64,000 nucleotides of DNA from assembly GCA_023459355.1 (NCBI GenBank), contig JAEWUM010000036.1, forward strand, positions 1 through 64,000. Direction: 5' to 3'. Positions within the stretch are counted from its first letter, which is position 1. Every line of letters starts with the position of its first letter. Positions 1 to 7,718 of the stretch are shown in pieces. A program made the position numbers and the translations under genes. The stretch is from Bacteroidota bacterium. Its GTDB lineage: Bacteria; Bacteroidota; Bacteroidia; Bacteroidales; Paludibacteraceae. The notes under the pieces were generated by a model. That model ran no database searches and was not told the origin of the DNA. It was given only the letters and a program-made list of their open reading frames with translations.

Positions 1-2
1 GT

Positions 3-587
3 AGGATGGGTCAATGTACCGGAATCAGTTTTGTTGACTCAACCACCATTAAAGCGTGTCATATCAAGAGAGAGAAAATGAATAAGGTTTTCTCTGGAAT
101 TGCCACAAAGGGCAAGGGAACTCTTGGTTGGTTTTTTGGTTTTAAACTACACCTGATTATTAATGACAAAGGAGAAATCCTTAGCTTTGTTATCACTCAG
201 GGAAATGTTGATGACCGGGAACCACTTCAATATGAATCGTTTATTGAAAAAGTGTCTGGAAAATTATATGCCGATAGAGGTTATATTTCACAGGCACTAC
301 GAGATATATTGTTTGTTGATGGAATTCATTTTGTTACCAAAATGAGAAATAATATGAAAGGTGGCGAAATACCTTTGCAGGACAGAATTTATCTGCGTAA
401 AAGAGCCATTATTGAAACAGTCAATGATGAACTCAAAAACATTTGCCAGATAGAACATACAAGGCATCGGTCTTTTACCAATTTCATTTCAAATCTTGTG
501 GCCGGACTGCTCGCTTACAGTTTTATGCCTAAGAAACCATCAATTAAGGTTGAATTTGTTGATCAAAATCAACTCGTTTTATTTTAA
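3..587 (+). CDS. IS982-family transposase, C-terminal part (cut by window edge)
   Basis: DDE transposase that would cut and paste its own insertion sequence. The reading frame is open to the left edge, so the N-terminal roughly 100 residues of the usual ~290 lie outside the window. Counting from the ATG at position 6, the visible part carries the catalytic triad in typical IS982 settings: Asp11 in FVDSTTIKACH, Asp90 in LYADRGYIS and Glu137 in AIIETVNDELKN, followed by the conserved QIEHTRHRS. The frame ends intact. The right end of the element should lie within some tens of bases of the stop; the stretch at about 590-612 (ATCGAACTCACGTTAA) is a candidate terminal repeat, but the left end is not visible to confirm it. 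Confidence 0.9.
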   Translation, partial: RMGQCTGISFVDSTTIKACHIKREKMNKVFSGIATKGKGTLGWFFGFKLHLIINDKGEILSFVITQGNVDDREPLQYESFIEKVSGKLYADRGYISQALRDILFVDGIHFVTKMRNNMKGGEIPLQDRIYLRKRAIIETVNDELKNICQIEHTRHRSFTNFISNLVAGLLAYSFMPKKPSIKVEFVDQNQLVLF

Positions 588-733
588 TTTTATATCGAAC
601 TCACGTTAAATAATGATTTTGAGTTATCTGATTGAATTATTTACAGTTTCAAATATATGGGAAAGCCTTGTTTATCAATATTATTGTACTGTTTTTAACT
701 ATCGGGATAAGCGCAAACGTTTGAAATAGAATC

Positions 734-895
734 ATCAGTCAACAGTCAACGGTCTACAGTCAACAGTCAACGGTCAGTGGTAAGTACGACTGTAGAACTT
801 AAAGCGAATAACGAATAGCGAATAGTGCCTAAATAACGTAGACATTAGACTGTTGACCGTTGACTGATGACCGTTGACTGATGACCGTTGACCGG
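734..895. repeat. Composite intergenic repeat, copy 1 (GTCAACGGTC arms)
   Basis: The gap 588-901 holds no gene. It contains a composite repeat: a left arm of short GTCAAC/GGTCTAC units, a core starting TACGACTGTAGAACT and continuing with GAATAGCGAATAGTG units up to AATAACG, and a right arm of GACCGTTGACTGAT units that is largely the reverse complement of the left arm, so the whole can fold into a long imperfect hairpin. A second copy with the same core lies at 10501-10676. Confidence 0.8.
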
Positions 896-901
896 CGACA
901 T

Positions 902-1813
902 TTAAAACTCAAAAACCATCATATCCTCCGCGAGGATAACATTTTTAAAAACGGCTTTGGCTTCATTCAGCAGGATTTGCTGATTACTGTAACGGGCCGA
1001 GAAATGCCCGAGGATGAGTCGGGAAACATTGGCCTTCAGGGCAATGGTGGCCGCCTGTGCAGCGGTACTGTGCAGGGTGGTTTTTGCCCTGCTTTCTTCC
1101 GACTCGGCAAAAGTGGCTTCATGATACAACAAATCAACCCCGTTGATCAGCGGGATTATTTTCTCCGAATAAGCGGTATCAGAACAGTAAGCATAAGAAA
1201 TCGTCTTGTCGGAAGGGGTGGTAAGCGCCTCATTGGGAATTACATTGCCTTCGGAGGTAACAAAATCGGCCCCTTTCTTAATCAGATTTATCTGGGCGAT
1301 GGGCACCTGATAAAAATCAATCATATCGCGAATGATATGTCTTTCTCCCGGTTTCTCACGAAAAAGAAACCCACTGCACGGAACACGGTGTTTAAGTGGA
1401 ATGGTTGTGACCTCAACCGAACGGTCTTCGTAAATAACCGTGTGTTTTTTCGCATCAAATTGTTCAAAAATCACTTTAAATGGCATGCCTTCACAGAAAA
1501 AACGAAGTTGGGGTTCAAACAAGGCAGCTATTCCGGCAGGTCCGTGTACATATAAATCAGCCGTGCGGTTCAGCATGCCGAACGACGAAATGAGACCAAT
1601 GAGACCGAAACAATGGTCACCATGCAGATGCGAGATGAAGATATGTCCTAGCCGGTTGATTTTCAACCCCATCTGCCGCATGCGAATCTGGGTTCCCTCA
1701 CCACAGTCAATCATGAATTGCTTCTCGCGCAACTCCAGGATTTGCGAGGTCGGGAAATTATTCCGGGTTGGTAACGCGGAACCTGCACCTAATATGATTA
1801 ACCTGGCGGGCAT
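902..1813 (-). CDS. rnz: Ribonuclease Z (tRNA 3' endonuclease)
   Basis: Metallo-beta-lactamase-fold endonuclease that removes 3' trailers from tRNA precursors. The 303-residue protein has the zinc signature HLHGDH at residues 62-67, an early GAGSALPT, a conserved His in PLKHRVPCSGF, HEATF near 229 and LILGHFSARY near 270, as in the short bacterial RNase Z family. I start at the ATG at 1813 because it gives the usual family N-terminus; an in-frame ATG at 1837 would add eight residues read from intergenic repeat sequence. The gene is followed directly by the composite repeat. None of the tRNAs in this window has an encoded CCA, which is consistent with a need for this enzyme. Confidence 0.93.
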   Translation of the reverse strand: MPARLIILGAGSALPTRNNFPTSQILELREKQFMIDCGEGTQIRMRQMGLKINRLGHIFISHLHGDHCFGLIGLISSFGMLNRTADLYVHGPAGIAALFEPQLRFFCEGMPFKVIFEQFDAKKHTVIYEDRSVEVTTIPLKHRVPCSGFLFREKPGERHIIRDMIDFYQVPIAQINLIKKGADFVTSEGNVIPNEALTTPSDKTISYAYCSDTAYSEKIIPLINGVDLLYHEATFAESEESRAKTTLHSTAAQAATIALKANVSRLILGHFSARYSNQQILLNEAKAVFKNVILAEDMMVFEF

Positions 1814-1862
1814 GAATAGTGAATAGTAGAGACGCACAGCCGTGCGTCTATTAGTGAATAGT
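1813..1862. repeat. Short GAATAGTG repeats with GTAG hairpin
   Basis: Between miaA and rnz. GAATAGTGAATAG units flank a GTAG tetranucleotide (1826-1829) followed by a hairpin AGACGCAC-AGCC-GTGCGTCT (1830-1849). The same GTAGAGACGC hairpin type recurs at 59749-59776. GTAG plus palindrome resembles REP elements. Confidence 0.65.
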
Positions 1863-1864
1863 GG

Positions 1865-2812
1865 TTATTTATTTTCAATAGTTTTATGCACAAATTCGAT
1901 GATTTCTTTCTCATCATCCGGATGAAACCAATGAATATCCTGATCGCGGTTGAACCAGGTTAATTGACGTTTTGCATACCTGCGCGAATCCTGTTTGATC
2001 ATTTGCACGGCTTCTTCCAGACTGCATTTTCCATCCATATATGCATACAATTCTTTGTATCCAACCGTATTGAGGGCATTCAGGTGTTTATACGGATAAT
2101 ACGCACGGGCTTCCTCCAGCAAGCCATCCTGCATCATAAGCTCAACCCGCTGATTAATACGCTCATACAATTCAGGTCGGGGACGATTCAAACCTATCTT
2201 TATTATATTGAAATCGCGCTGTTTCTTCTCACCTGTTCTTAATTCAGAATAAGGCCTGCCGGTCATACTGCACACTTCAAGGGCATGCAATACCCTTTTA
2301 TAATTCTGCATATCAACTTCACCAGCATGTTGGGGGTCTAAGCGTTTCAGCTCATCCTGAATAAAACTTAATCCCTTCTCACGATAAACATCCTGCCAGT
2401 ATCTTCTGGTTTCTTCATCCACCGTAGGGATGTCATCCAATCCGTTGCACACTGCATCAATGTACATCATCGAACCTCCCACCAACAATACAACACGGTG
2501 TTTTTTGAATAGTTCATTCAACAAATCGAGTACATCCAGTTCATACTGACCGGCATTGTAAGCATCAAAGATAGAATGAGTACCAATAAAGAAGTGTTCA
2601 GCCTGAGCGAGTTCCTGTTCAGTAGGAGCTGCAGTCCCGATTTTTAATTCTTTGTAGATCTGGCGGGAATCCGAAGAAATAATGGGCGCCTTAAAATATT
2701 GGGCTAAAGATAAGCTGATGCTTGTTTTACCCACCCCGGTGGGACCGGGCAAAACAAGCAAAGTGTTGCCATGAGGGTATTTTTTTGTTAAGCTTTCAGA
2801 ATCTGTCGTCAT
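1865..2812 (-). CDS. miaA: tRNA dimethylallyltransferase MiaA
   Basis: Transfers a dimethylallyl group to A37 of tRNAs reading codons that begin with U. The P-loop GPTGVGKT is at residues 23-30, followed by the SSDSRQIYKEL block that positions the substrate base, GGSMMYIDA, and a C-terminal RRYAKRQLTWFNRD that is diagnostic of the family. About 315 residues, normal length. The ATG at 2812 is chosen; a second in-frame ATG at 2833 adds seven residues read from the overlapping upstream gene. The start overlaps the end of that gene by about 17 bases, so the two are translated from one transcript. Confidence 0.95.
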   Translation of the reverse strand: MTTDSESLTKKYPHGNTLLVLPGPTGVGKTSISLSLAQYFKAPIISSDSRQIYKELKIGTAAPTEQELAQAEHFFIGTHSIFDAYNAGQYELDVLDLLNELFKKHRVVLLVGGSMMYIDAVCNGLDDIPTVDEETRRYWQDVYREKGLSFIQDELKRLDPQHAGEVDMQNYKRVLHALEVCSMTGRPYSELRTGEKKQRDFNIIKIGLNRPRPELYERINQRVELMMQDGLLEEARAYYPYKHLNALNTVGYKELYAYMDGKCSLEEAVQMIKQDSRRYAKRQLTWFNRDQDIHWFHPDDEKEIIEFVHKTIENK

Positions 2813-3350
2813 TAAACAAGCTGCTATCATCAAAATTCATATCTCCGAAACCTTCTTCATCCAGTTCATCCAAATCGAAATCCTCATCACCGTAGAAGTT
2901 CTCATCAATAGTCAATTTACTGCCTCCTATCATTTCATCTTCCGACAAAGTTTGCACAGGAGGTTCACCTTTCGACAACACGCATTCGGCTTTACTCATT
3001 CGAATACCCGGAATGATTTCAGTCAGCTCCATGAAAAACGACCTTTCCGTCATTAAATCAAAAACATACAACAATTTCTGTTTTTCGTCCGAAAGCAATT
3101 CTTCCAGTTTGGTGTCTTCCATCACCAGGTTATCATATTCTGAACTGGATTCCATTTCGATGAGGGTAACCTCCTGACCTTTTTCCCAATCATCAGAACA
3201 GATGAAGAAAGTAGTCACAAGATTCTGCTCGTATTTCGCCGATTCAAGAATGGCATGGTGCAAATCCAGGAACGTTGCCTCTGAGTCAATGGATATTACA
3301 CGTACAAAATTATCTGCTTCATCGGAAAGTAAGGTAAATTTATAAACCAT
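2796..3350 (-). CDS. Plasmid pRiA4b ORF-3-like / IS1096-passenger TnpR-like protein
   Basis: A 184-residue acidic protein of the pRiA4b_ORF3-like family that is common in Bacteroidetes and has no proven function. The family hallmark here is the start MVYKFTLLSDEADNFVRVI followed by FLDLHHAILESA and a block FFICSDDW; the second half has LLYVFDLMTERSFFMEL. The last ~35 residues are a run of Asp/Glu with few hydrophobics and are probably disordered. Despite the family name taken from mobile elements, the gene sits between dnaA and miaA and overlaps miaA, which points to a resident chromosomal role. I infer no function. Confidence 0.8.
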   Translation of the reverse strand: MVYKFTLLSDEADNFVRVISIDSEATFLDLHHAILESAKYEQNLVTTFFICSDDWEKGQEVTLIEMESSSEYDNLVMEDTKLEELLSDEKQKLLYVFDLMTERSFFMELTEIIPGIRMSKAECVLSKGEPPVQTLSEDEMIGGSKLTIDENFYGDEDFDLDELDEEGFGDMNFDDSSLFNDDRF

Positions 3351-3413
3351 AGGATTGTGTTTTTAATTTCGATGTAAAAATAATATATTTCGGCGAATTA
3401 AGAACAATCTTTT

Positions 3414-3545
3414 ATAGTGAATAGTGGTTAATGGTTAGTGGTCAGTTAAAAAAACGAATAACCATTGCTGATTATTCGTTCTTTAAATTTATATGTTATA
3501 TCGATTAACAACTATCCACTAACCATTATCAACTAACCACTAATA
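3414..3545. repeat. Inverted GTGGTTAATGG-type repeat
   Basis: A left arm with TAGTGGTTAATGGTTAGTGG (from 3422) and a right arm with CCACTAACCATTATCAACTA (from 3516) are reverse-complementary and bracket the dnaA terminator hairpin. Units of the same TTAGTGG family appear at 26031-26110. Confidence 0.65.
3448..3480 (-). terminator. dnaA terminator
   Basis: Read on the minus strand, AACGAATAA (3480-3472) pairs with TTATTCGTT (3461-3453) and is followed by seven T residues. It lies about 70 bases after the dnaA stop. Confidence 0.65.
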
Positions 3546-3548
3546 ACA

Positions 3549-4943
3549 TCACCCCTTCAGTTTCTCCTCAATCTCCCTCACGCTGGTGCGGAAGTTTTTA
3601 TCGATTTCCATCAGGTCGCTCACAATTTTGCAGGCGTGAAGAACCGTTGCATGGTCACGCTGACCAATCAGGCTTCCGATAGATGACAAAGAATTTTTGG
3701 TCATTTGCTTCGACAGGTACATGGCAATCTGACGCGCCTGCACCACTTCTCTTTTTCTGCTTTTGGTTGAAATGGCATCGACCGACAGCGAGAAATGATC
3801 ACAGACAATGTCGCGGATTCTTTCGACAGTATTGACTTTCGGTGTAATACTGACAATACGGCTTACCACCTTTTCTGTCAATTTCAGGTCGATGGCGATA
3901 TTGGCAAGGGTTGAGTGAGCAAGCAGCGATACGAGTGTACCCTCCAAGTCACGCACATTATCAGTCACATGTTCAGCAATATAATTAACCACTTCTTCCG
4001 GAATTTCCAGTCCGTCGCGGTAAATCTTATTTTCCAGGATGGCCTTTCTCAATTCAAAATCAGGCTTTTCAATTTCAGCCGAGAGGCCCCACTTGAAACG
4101 CGTTAGCAAACGCTGTTCGAGTCCCACCAACACCAACGGCGAACGGTCGGAAGTGAGTACCAGCTGTTTTCCGGTTTGATGCAGGTGATTAAACAAATGG
4201 AAGAAAGTATTCTGTGTGGCTGTTTTACCAGCCAGTTCCTGTATATCGTCCACAATCAGCACATCAATAGTCTGATAGAAATTCAGGAAATCATTTACCG
4301 AATTACTCCTGACCGCATCCGTATATTGAATCTGGAAAGTATTGGCCGAAACATACAACACACGTTTCTCGGGATGCAACTGCTTCGTCATAACGCCGAT
4401 AGCATTGGCTAAGTGTGTTTTCCCCACACCCGACTGTCCGTACACGAACAAGGGGTTGAAAATAGTTTTACCCGGTTCATTGGCAATGCTGATACCGGCT
4501 GTACGTGCCAACTTATTACTCTTTCCTTCAATCAGGTTATTGAAATTGTAGGAAGGGTTCAACTGAGGATCGATTTCGGGCAGTCTTGGTTTGTGATACG
4601 GACTGATGTAATTAGATGCCGTATTAACCGCTCCCGGTTTCTTTTCGTTTCCCTCACTCGGAATCCGGGTTCCGGTTCCGGTTGCCTGATCAATGAGCAC
4701 ACGATACTCCAGTTTTGTTCCATCCCCTACCACGCGGTACAAGGTCATGCGCAACAAATCGATGTACTTTTCTTCGATATACTCCACAAAAAACTGACTG
4801 GGAACCTGCAATACAAATATATTCTTTTCATACTGCAATGGAATAATGGGAACAAACCATGTATTATACGATGCTTCACTGATGTTATCCTTGATTACTT
4901 CCAGGCACTTGCTCCACAATTTTTCAGGTAAATGAGACATCAT
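3549..4943 (-). CDS. dnaA: Chromosomal replication initiator DnaA
   Basis: AAA+ ATPase that binds DnaA boxes, melts oriC and loads the helicase. The 464-residue protein has the four-domain layout: an N-terminal oligomerisation domain (LWSKCLEVIKDN near residue 9), a variable linker (about 85-125), the AAA+ module with Walker A GQSGVGKT at 169-176 and Walker B LIVDDIQ at 229-235, and a C-terminal helix-turn-helix with GQRDHATVLHACK near 425. Two ATGs in tandem open the frame (4943 and 4940). The gene is single, with its own terminator downstream and a 411-base AT-rich gap upstream that may be regulatory or part of an origin. Confidence 0.97.
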   Translation of the reverse strand: MMSHLPEKLWSKCLEVIKDNISEASYNTWFVPIIPLQYEKNIFVLQVPSQFFVEYIEEKYIDLLRMTLYRVVGDGTKLEYRVLIDQATGTGTRIPSEGNEKKPGAVNTASNYISPYHKPRLPEIDPQLNPSYNFNNLIEGKSNKLARTAGISIANEPGKTIFNPLFVYGQSGVGKTHLANAIGVMTKQLHPEKRVLYVSANTFQIQYTDAVRSNSVNDFLNFYQTIDVLIVDDIQELAGKTATQNTFFHLFNHLHQTGKQLVLTSDRSPLVLVGLEQRLLTRFKWGLSAEIEKPDFELRKAILENKIYRDGLEIPEEVVNYIAEHVTDNVRDLEGTLVSLLAHSTLANIAIDLKLTEKVVSRIVSITPKVNTVERIRDIVCDHFSLSVDAISTKSRKREVVQARQIAMYLSKQMTKNSLSSIGSLIGQRDHATVLHACKIVSDLMEIDKNFRTSVREIEEKLKG

Positions 4944-5354
4944 ACTAATAACGTAAATAGAAAAAATTTAGTGATTGTAATACTTTAATATCTTTTTTAA
5001 AAAATAAAATCAGTGCTAAAAATGCATGTGATTCTTTCTTCGCCAAACGCGGGGATACAAATTTCAGAAAGTTTTTTGATATAACAAAGGGGGTTGTTTT
5101 TTCGGGGTATTCATACCTTTTGCAGTATCTTAATTATCAACACATTACATATTAACATTGATAATCAGCAATATAGTTGAAATATTTCTGTAATACAGTT
5201 GAATATAAGCAATTTAACAATTTATTACGAATTTTACTTTTTAACTATATTATTTTATCCAAAGTCCTGAACAGTCAAGCTTTCCCCCCACTAAAAACAG
5301 TAATTAAAAAAAAATGAAATTAGAGCACTATTTAGAATTAGTTTAAATTAAAAG
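4944..5354. other. AT-rich region upstream of dnaA; candidate DnaA boxes
   Basis: No gene seen in these 411 bases. TTATCAACA at 5134-5142 and TTATCCAAA at 5255-5263 each match the DnaA box TTATNCACA with one mismatch, and the flanks are very AT-rich (runs of A and T around 4970-5000 and 5300-5320). I could not find a TAnnTTTG promoter box for dnaA here. It may be dnaA's control region or an origin; two weak boxes do not decide it. Confidence 0.3.
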
Positions 5355-6266
5355 CTACTTTTCACGTGCTCCGAAAAGAGAGAAATGAACGTATCTTTTA
5401 GGTGTTTTCTTCAAATCAATCAGCAGCTCATCCGCACTATTCGACACATTTACAAGATTCATATACAAACTCTTATCATTCAGAAGCAGACCAACACTCC
5501 CCTCTCCCTCATTCACCTTCCGGGTAATTTGATTCAGGTCTCTGATTGTTAAATCCACTTGTTGGAATGTCGAAGCAAAATCAATTTTTCTGAGGTTTCC
5601 GCTTACTACCTTAAAGTCACCGGCAAGGGTGTTCACATTGCCAATGAGTTGAGGCATATCATATTTCATCAGTTTTTTAAGTTGGGCAGAGCTCTCAGCC
5701 AAATCAGCTGTTGTTTTTTCTATTGAGCTCAGGCTGTTTTGTACACTACCGCCATCCACGAGCAACCGAACCGAGCGTAATAATGAATCGGTTTGTTCTG
5801 TAATATTTTCAATCTTCGGCATCAGATCTCCGGCCAGCTGGTCGAGTAATCCCGAACCGGTGGTTGACTGCAACGTATCTCCCGAAGCACAGAAAACAGT
5901 GGAAGCATGATGAGGAGCATACAATAATTGTACGGCTTTACCGCCCATGAGTCCATCGTCGAATAGTTCCAGGGTAGTCCCCTGCGGGATATTGATATCC
6001 TTACTCACCGAGATTTTCACGACAAAAGCGGTTTCTTTCAGAAAATCATACTGAACTTCTTCTATCTGTCCCACTTTGTATCCTTTAATGTACACCGGCG
6101 ATGAAGGCACCAGTCCGTCAATCTGCTCATAGGTGGCATAATAATAATTAACAGGAGAAAATATATCAACTCCCTTCAGAAAGTTTAATCCGAAATATAA
6201 AACAAAAATAGCAACGATGGTCATGATGCCGACACGTACTTCTCTTGATAACTTAATTCTTTTCAT
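5355..6266 (-). CDS. MCE/MlaD-family lipid-transport protein
   Basis: Periplasmic lipid-binding subunit of an MCE-type ABC system that moves phospholipids between membranes. One N-terminal membrane anchor (about residues 11-30) is followed by a single MCE domain (about 35-115) with the typical YEQIDGLVPSSPVYIKGYKVG start and DGLMGGKAVQL end; the remainder (about 140-280) is mostly helical and probably forms the long oligomeric rod. In Bacteroidetes such genes often lie by the permease and ATPase genes, which are not here; instead the amidase gene lies just upstream. The name mlaD is plausible but not certain. Confidence 0.85.
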   Translation of the reverse strand: MKRIKLSREVRVGIMTIVAIFVLYFGLNFLKGVDIFSPVNYYYATYEQIDGLVPSSPVYIKGYKVGQIEEVQYDFLKETAFVVKISVSKDINIPQGTTLELFDDGLMGGKAVQLLYAPHHASTVFCASGDTLQSTTGSGLLDQLAGDLMPKIENITEQTDSLLRSVRLLVDGGSVQNSLSSIEKTTADLAESSAQLKKLMKYDMPQLIGNVNTLAGDFKVVSGNLRKIDFASTFQQVDLTIRDLNQITRKVNEGEGSVGLLLNDKSLYMNLVNVSNSADELLIDLKKTPKRYVHFSLFGAREK

Positions 6267-6293
6267 TTATGCTGTAATTTTATGTTACCGGTC

Positions 6294-6326
6294 CGTCATT
6301 GCGAAGCAAAGCGAAGCAATCTCCCC
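6294..6326. repeat. GTCATTGCGAAGC repeat
   Basis: CGTCATTGCGAAGCAAAGCG and following bases belong to the widespread GTCATTGCGA-GAAGCAA intergenic family; tandem copies in the opposite orientation lie at 15113-15230. Confidence 0.6.
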
Positions 6327-6349
6327 GAACCTGCACCTGGCTTTTACCT

Positions 6350-7522
6350 TTATTTAATCATTTTCAACGCCTCCTGAACAGGAACTTTTTTATCACCCAC
6401 GAATGCGATGATGAACGCATCGGGGAATCTTTTCTTCAGATCCAATCTGATCTGGTTTACTTTATTGTAATCAGTTTCGGCCCCAACCGTATATTTATAG
6501 TATCCGCCTTCCTGATAATAATCCAGGTCTTTGAGGTCTTTCAGACTGGCGTGATTACTACTAAGTTTGGTTGCCGAAGCAGTGACCTGCAATTTGAATA
6601 CGGGTTGTCCGCCGGCCGCCTGTTGTTGTACCTCAGGTTCGGTTTTGGACTCCTGAACCGAACCTCCAGGTTTAGTTGTTGTTTTTTCGGGTTTAACAGG
6701 TTCCACCGTATCGGCCCGAACCATCTCGATTTCTTTCACATCGCTTTGTGGACGACCCATTTTCTTATCGTAGCTTCTCTTGTACTTCACGAAAGCATTG
6801 TAAATGGCCAGCGATAATTCACGCTGTCCGCTTGTACTTGCCAGATACAGTTCCTCGTTATAATTAGATATAAAACCCAATTCTATCAAAACACTCGGGC
6901 AGGCGGAACGATGCAGCACCCAGAATCCGGCTTGTCTCACGCCTCTGTCATATCGTTTTGCCGCTCCTGTGAACTGATTCTGAATATAGGTTGCAAAATA
7001 AATACTGTTATCGAGGTATTTATCCATCATGAATTCAAACATGATGTAAGAATCGACCGAATTAGGATCGAAACCGCGATACCGTGTTTTATAATCATCT
7101 TCGAGCAGGATAACCGAGTTTTCAGCCATCGCCACATCTAAGTTAGCCTTTGTTTTGGCAAGCCCGAGGGTGTAAGTTTCCGCACCGTAAGCGGCTTTGC
7201 TCTTTGCCGCATTCACATGAATGGAGATAAACATGTCGGCATGATTATCATTGGCAATGGTAGCCCGCTGTTCAAGAGGTATAAAAACATCTGTTTTGCG
7301 GGTATAAACCACTTTCACGTCACGCATGTTTTTATCTACCAAATCCCCGACCATCCTCACGACAGAAAGCGTAATATCCTTTTCTTTTGCTATCCGGCCT
7401 ACAGCGCCCGGATCACGACCACCGTGACCGGCATCAAGTACCAGCACAAAATCTTTTTTCTGCGCATACGTTACCGGCTGTGACAAAAGAAAGACACAAA
7501 AAACAAGTACAAGATACTTCAT
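6350..7522 (-). CDS. N-acetylmuramoyl-L-alanine amidase with C-terminal SPOR-like domain
   Basis: Zinc amidase (Amidase_3) that cuts the stem peptide from MurNAc in peptidoglycan, probably at cell separation. Starting at the ATG at 7522 gives a clear signal peptide ending near YAQ (residue 21). The catalytic domain (about 25-235) shows DAGHGGRDPG with the first zinc His, a Glu in the following helix, SIHVNAA and the catalytic LIELGFISN. After a Pro/Thr/Lys-rich linker, the last ~80 residues (FKLQVTAS through FVGDKKVPV) look like a SPOR-type glycan-binding domain. An ATG six codons upstream (7540) is possible but spoils the signal peptide. It is followed 83 bases on by the MCE gene. Confidence 0.9.
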   Translation of the reverse strand: MKYLVLVFCVFLLSQPVTYAQKKDFVLVLDAGHGGRDPGAVGRIAKEKDITLSVVRMVGDLVDKNMRDVKVVYTRKTDVFIPLEQRATIANDNHADMFISIHVNAAKSKAAYGAETYTLGLAKTKANLDVAMAENSVILLEDDYKTRYRGFDPNSVDSYIMFEFMMDKYLDNSIYFATYIQNQFTGAAKRYDRGVRQAGFWVLHRSACPSVLIELGFISNYNEELYLASTSGQRELSLAIYNAFVKYKRSYDKKMGRPQSDVKEIEMVRADTVEPVKPEKTTTKPGGSVQESKTEPEVQQQAAGGQPVFKLQVTASATKLSSNHASLKDLKDLDYYQEGGYYKYTVGAETDYNKVNQIRLDLKKRFPDAFIIAFVGDKKVPVQEALKMIK

Positions 7523-7680
7523 CGGACTATTAAACTCCATAGGCGTATTATTATGAATTTAACTCGAAAAAGGCTATGCAAAAGTACGATTTTATCCTGT
7601 TTTTACCGTACCCACAGCGGTAATATTTCAAATTTATTATAAAAAAAAGTTATTTAGACTGTCTGCTACTAATTTTTGAC

Positions 7681-7688
7681 TAATTTTG
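7681..7688 (+). promoter_or_regulatory. Bacteroidetes -7 box for the LptD-like gene
   Basis: TAATTTTG matches TAnnTTTG; transcription would start near 7695, about 24 bases before the chosen ATG at 7719. Confidence 0.4.
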
Positions 7689-7718
7689 TACTTTGATAAA
7701 CATGTCGTTACCGGCCGG

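Noticed and set aside
881..1555. A 224-residue plus-strand frame opposite rnz
   Set aside because: It lies antisense to a well-supported RNase Z gene and has no recognisable domain.
4413..4931. Long plus-strand frame opposite dnaA
   Set aside because: Shadow of the dnaA coding frame; no start context or domain.
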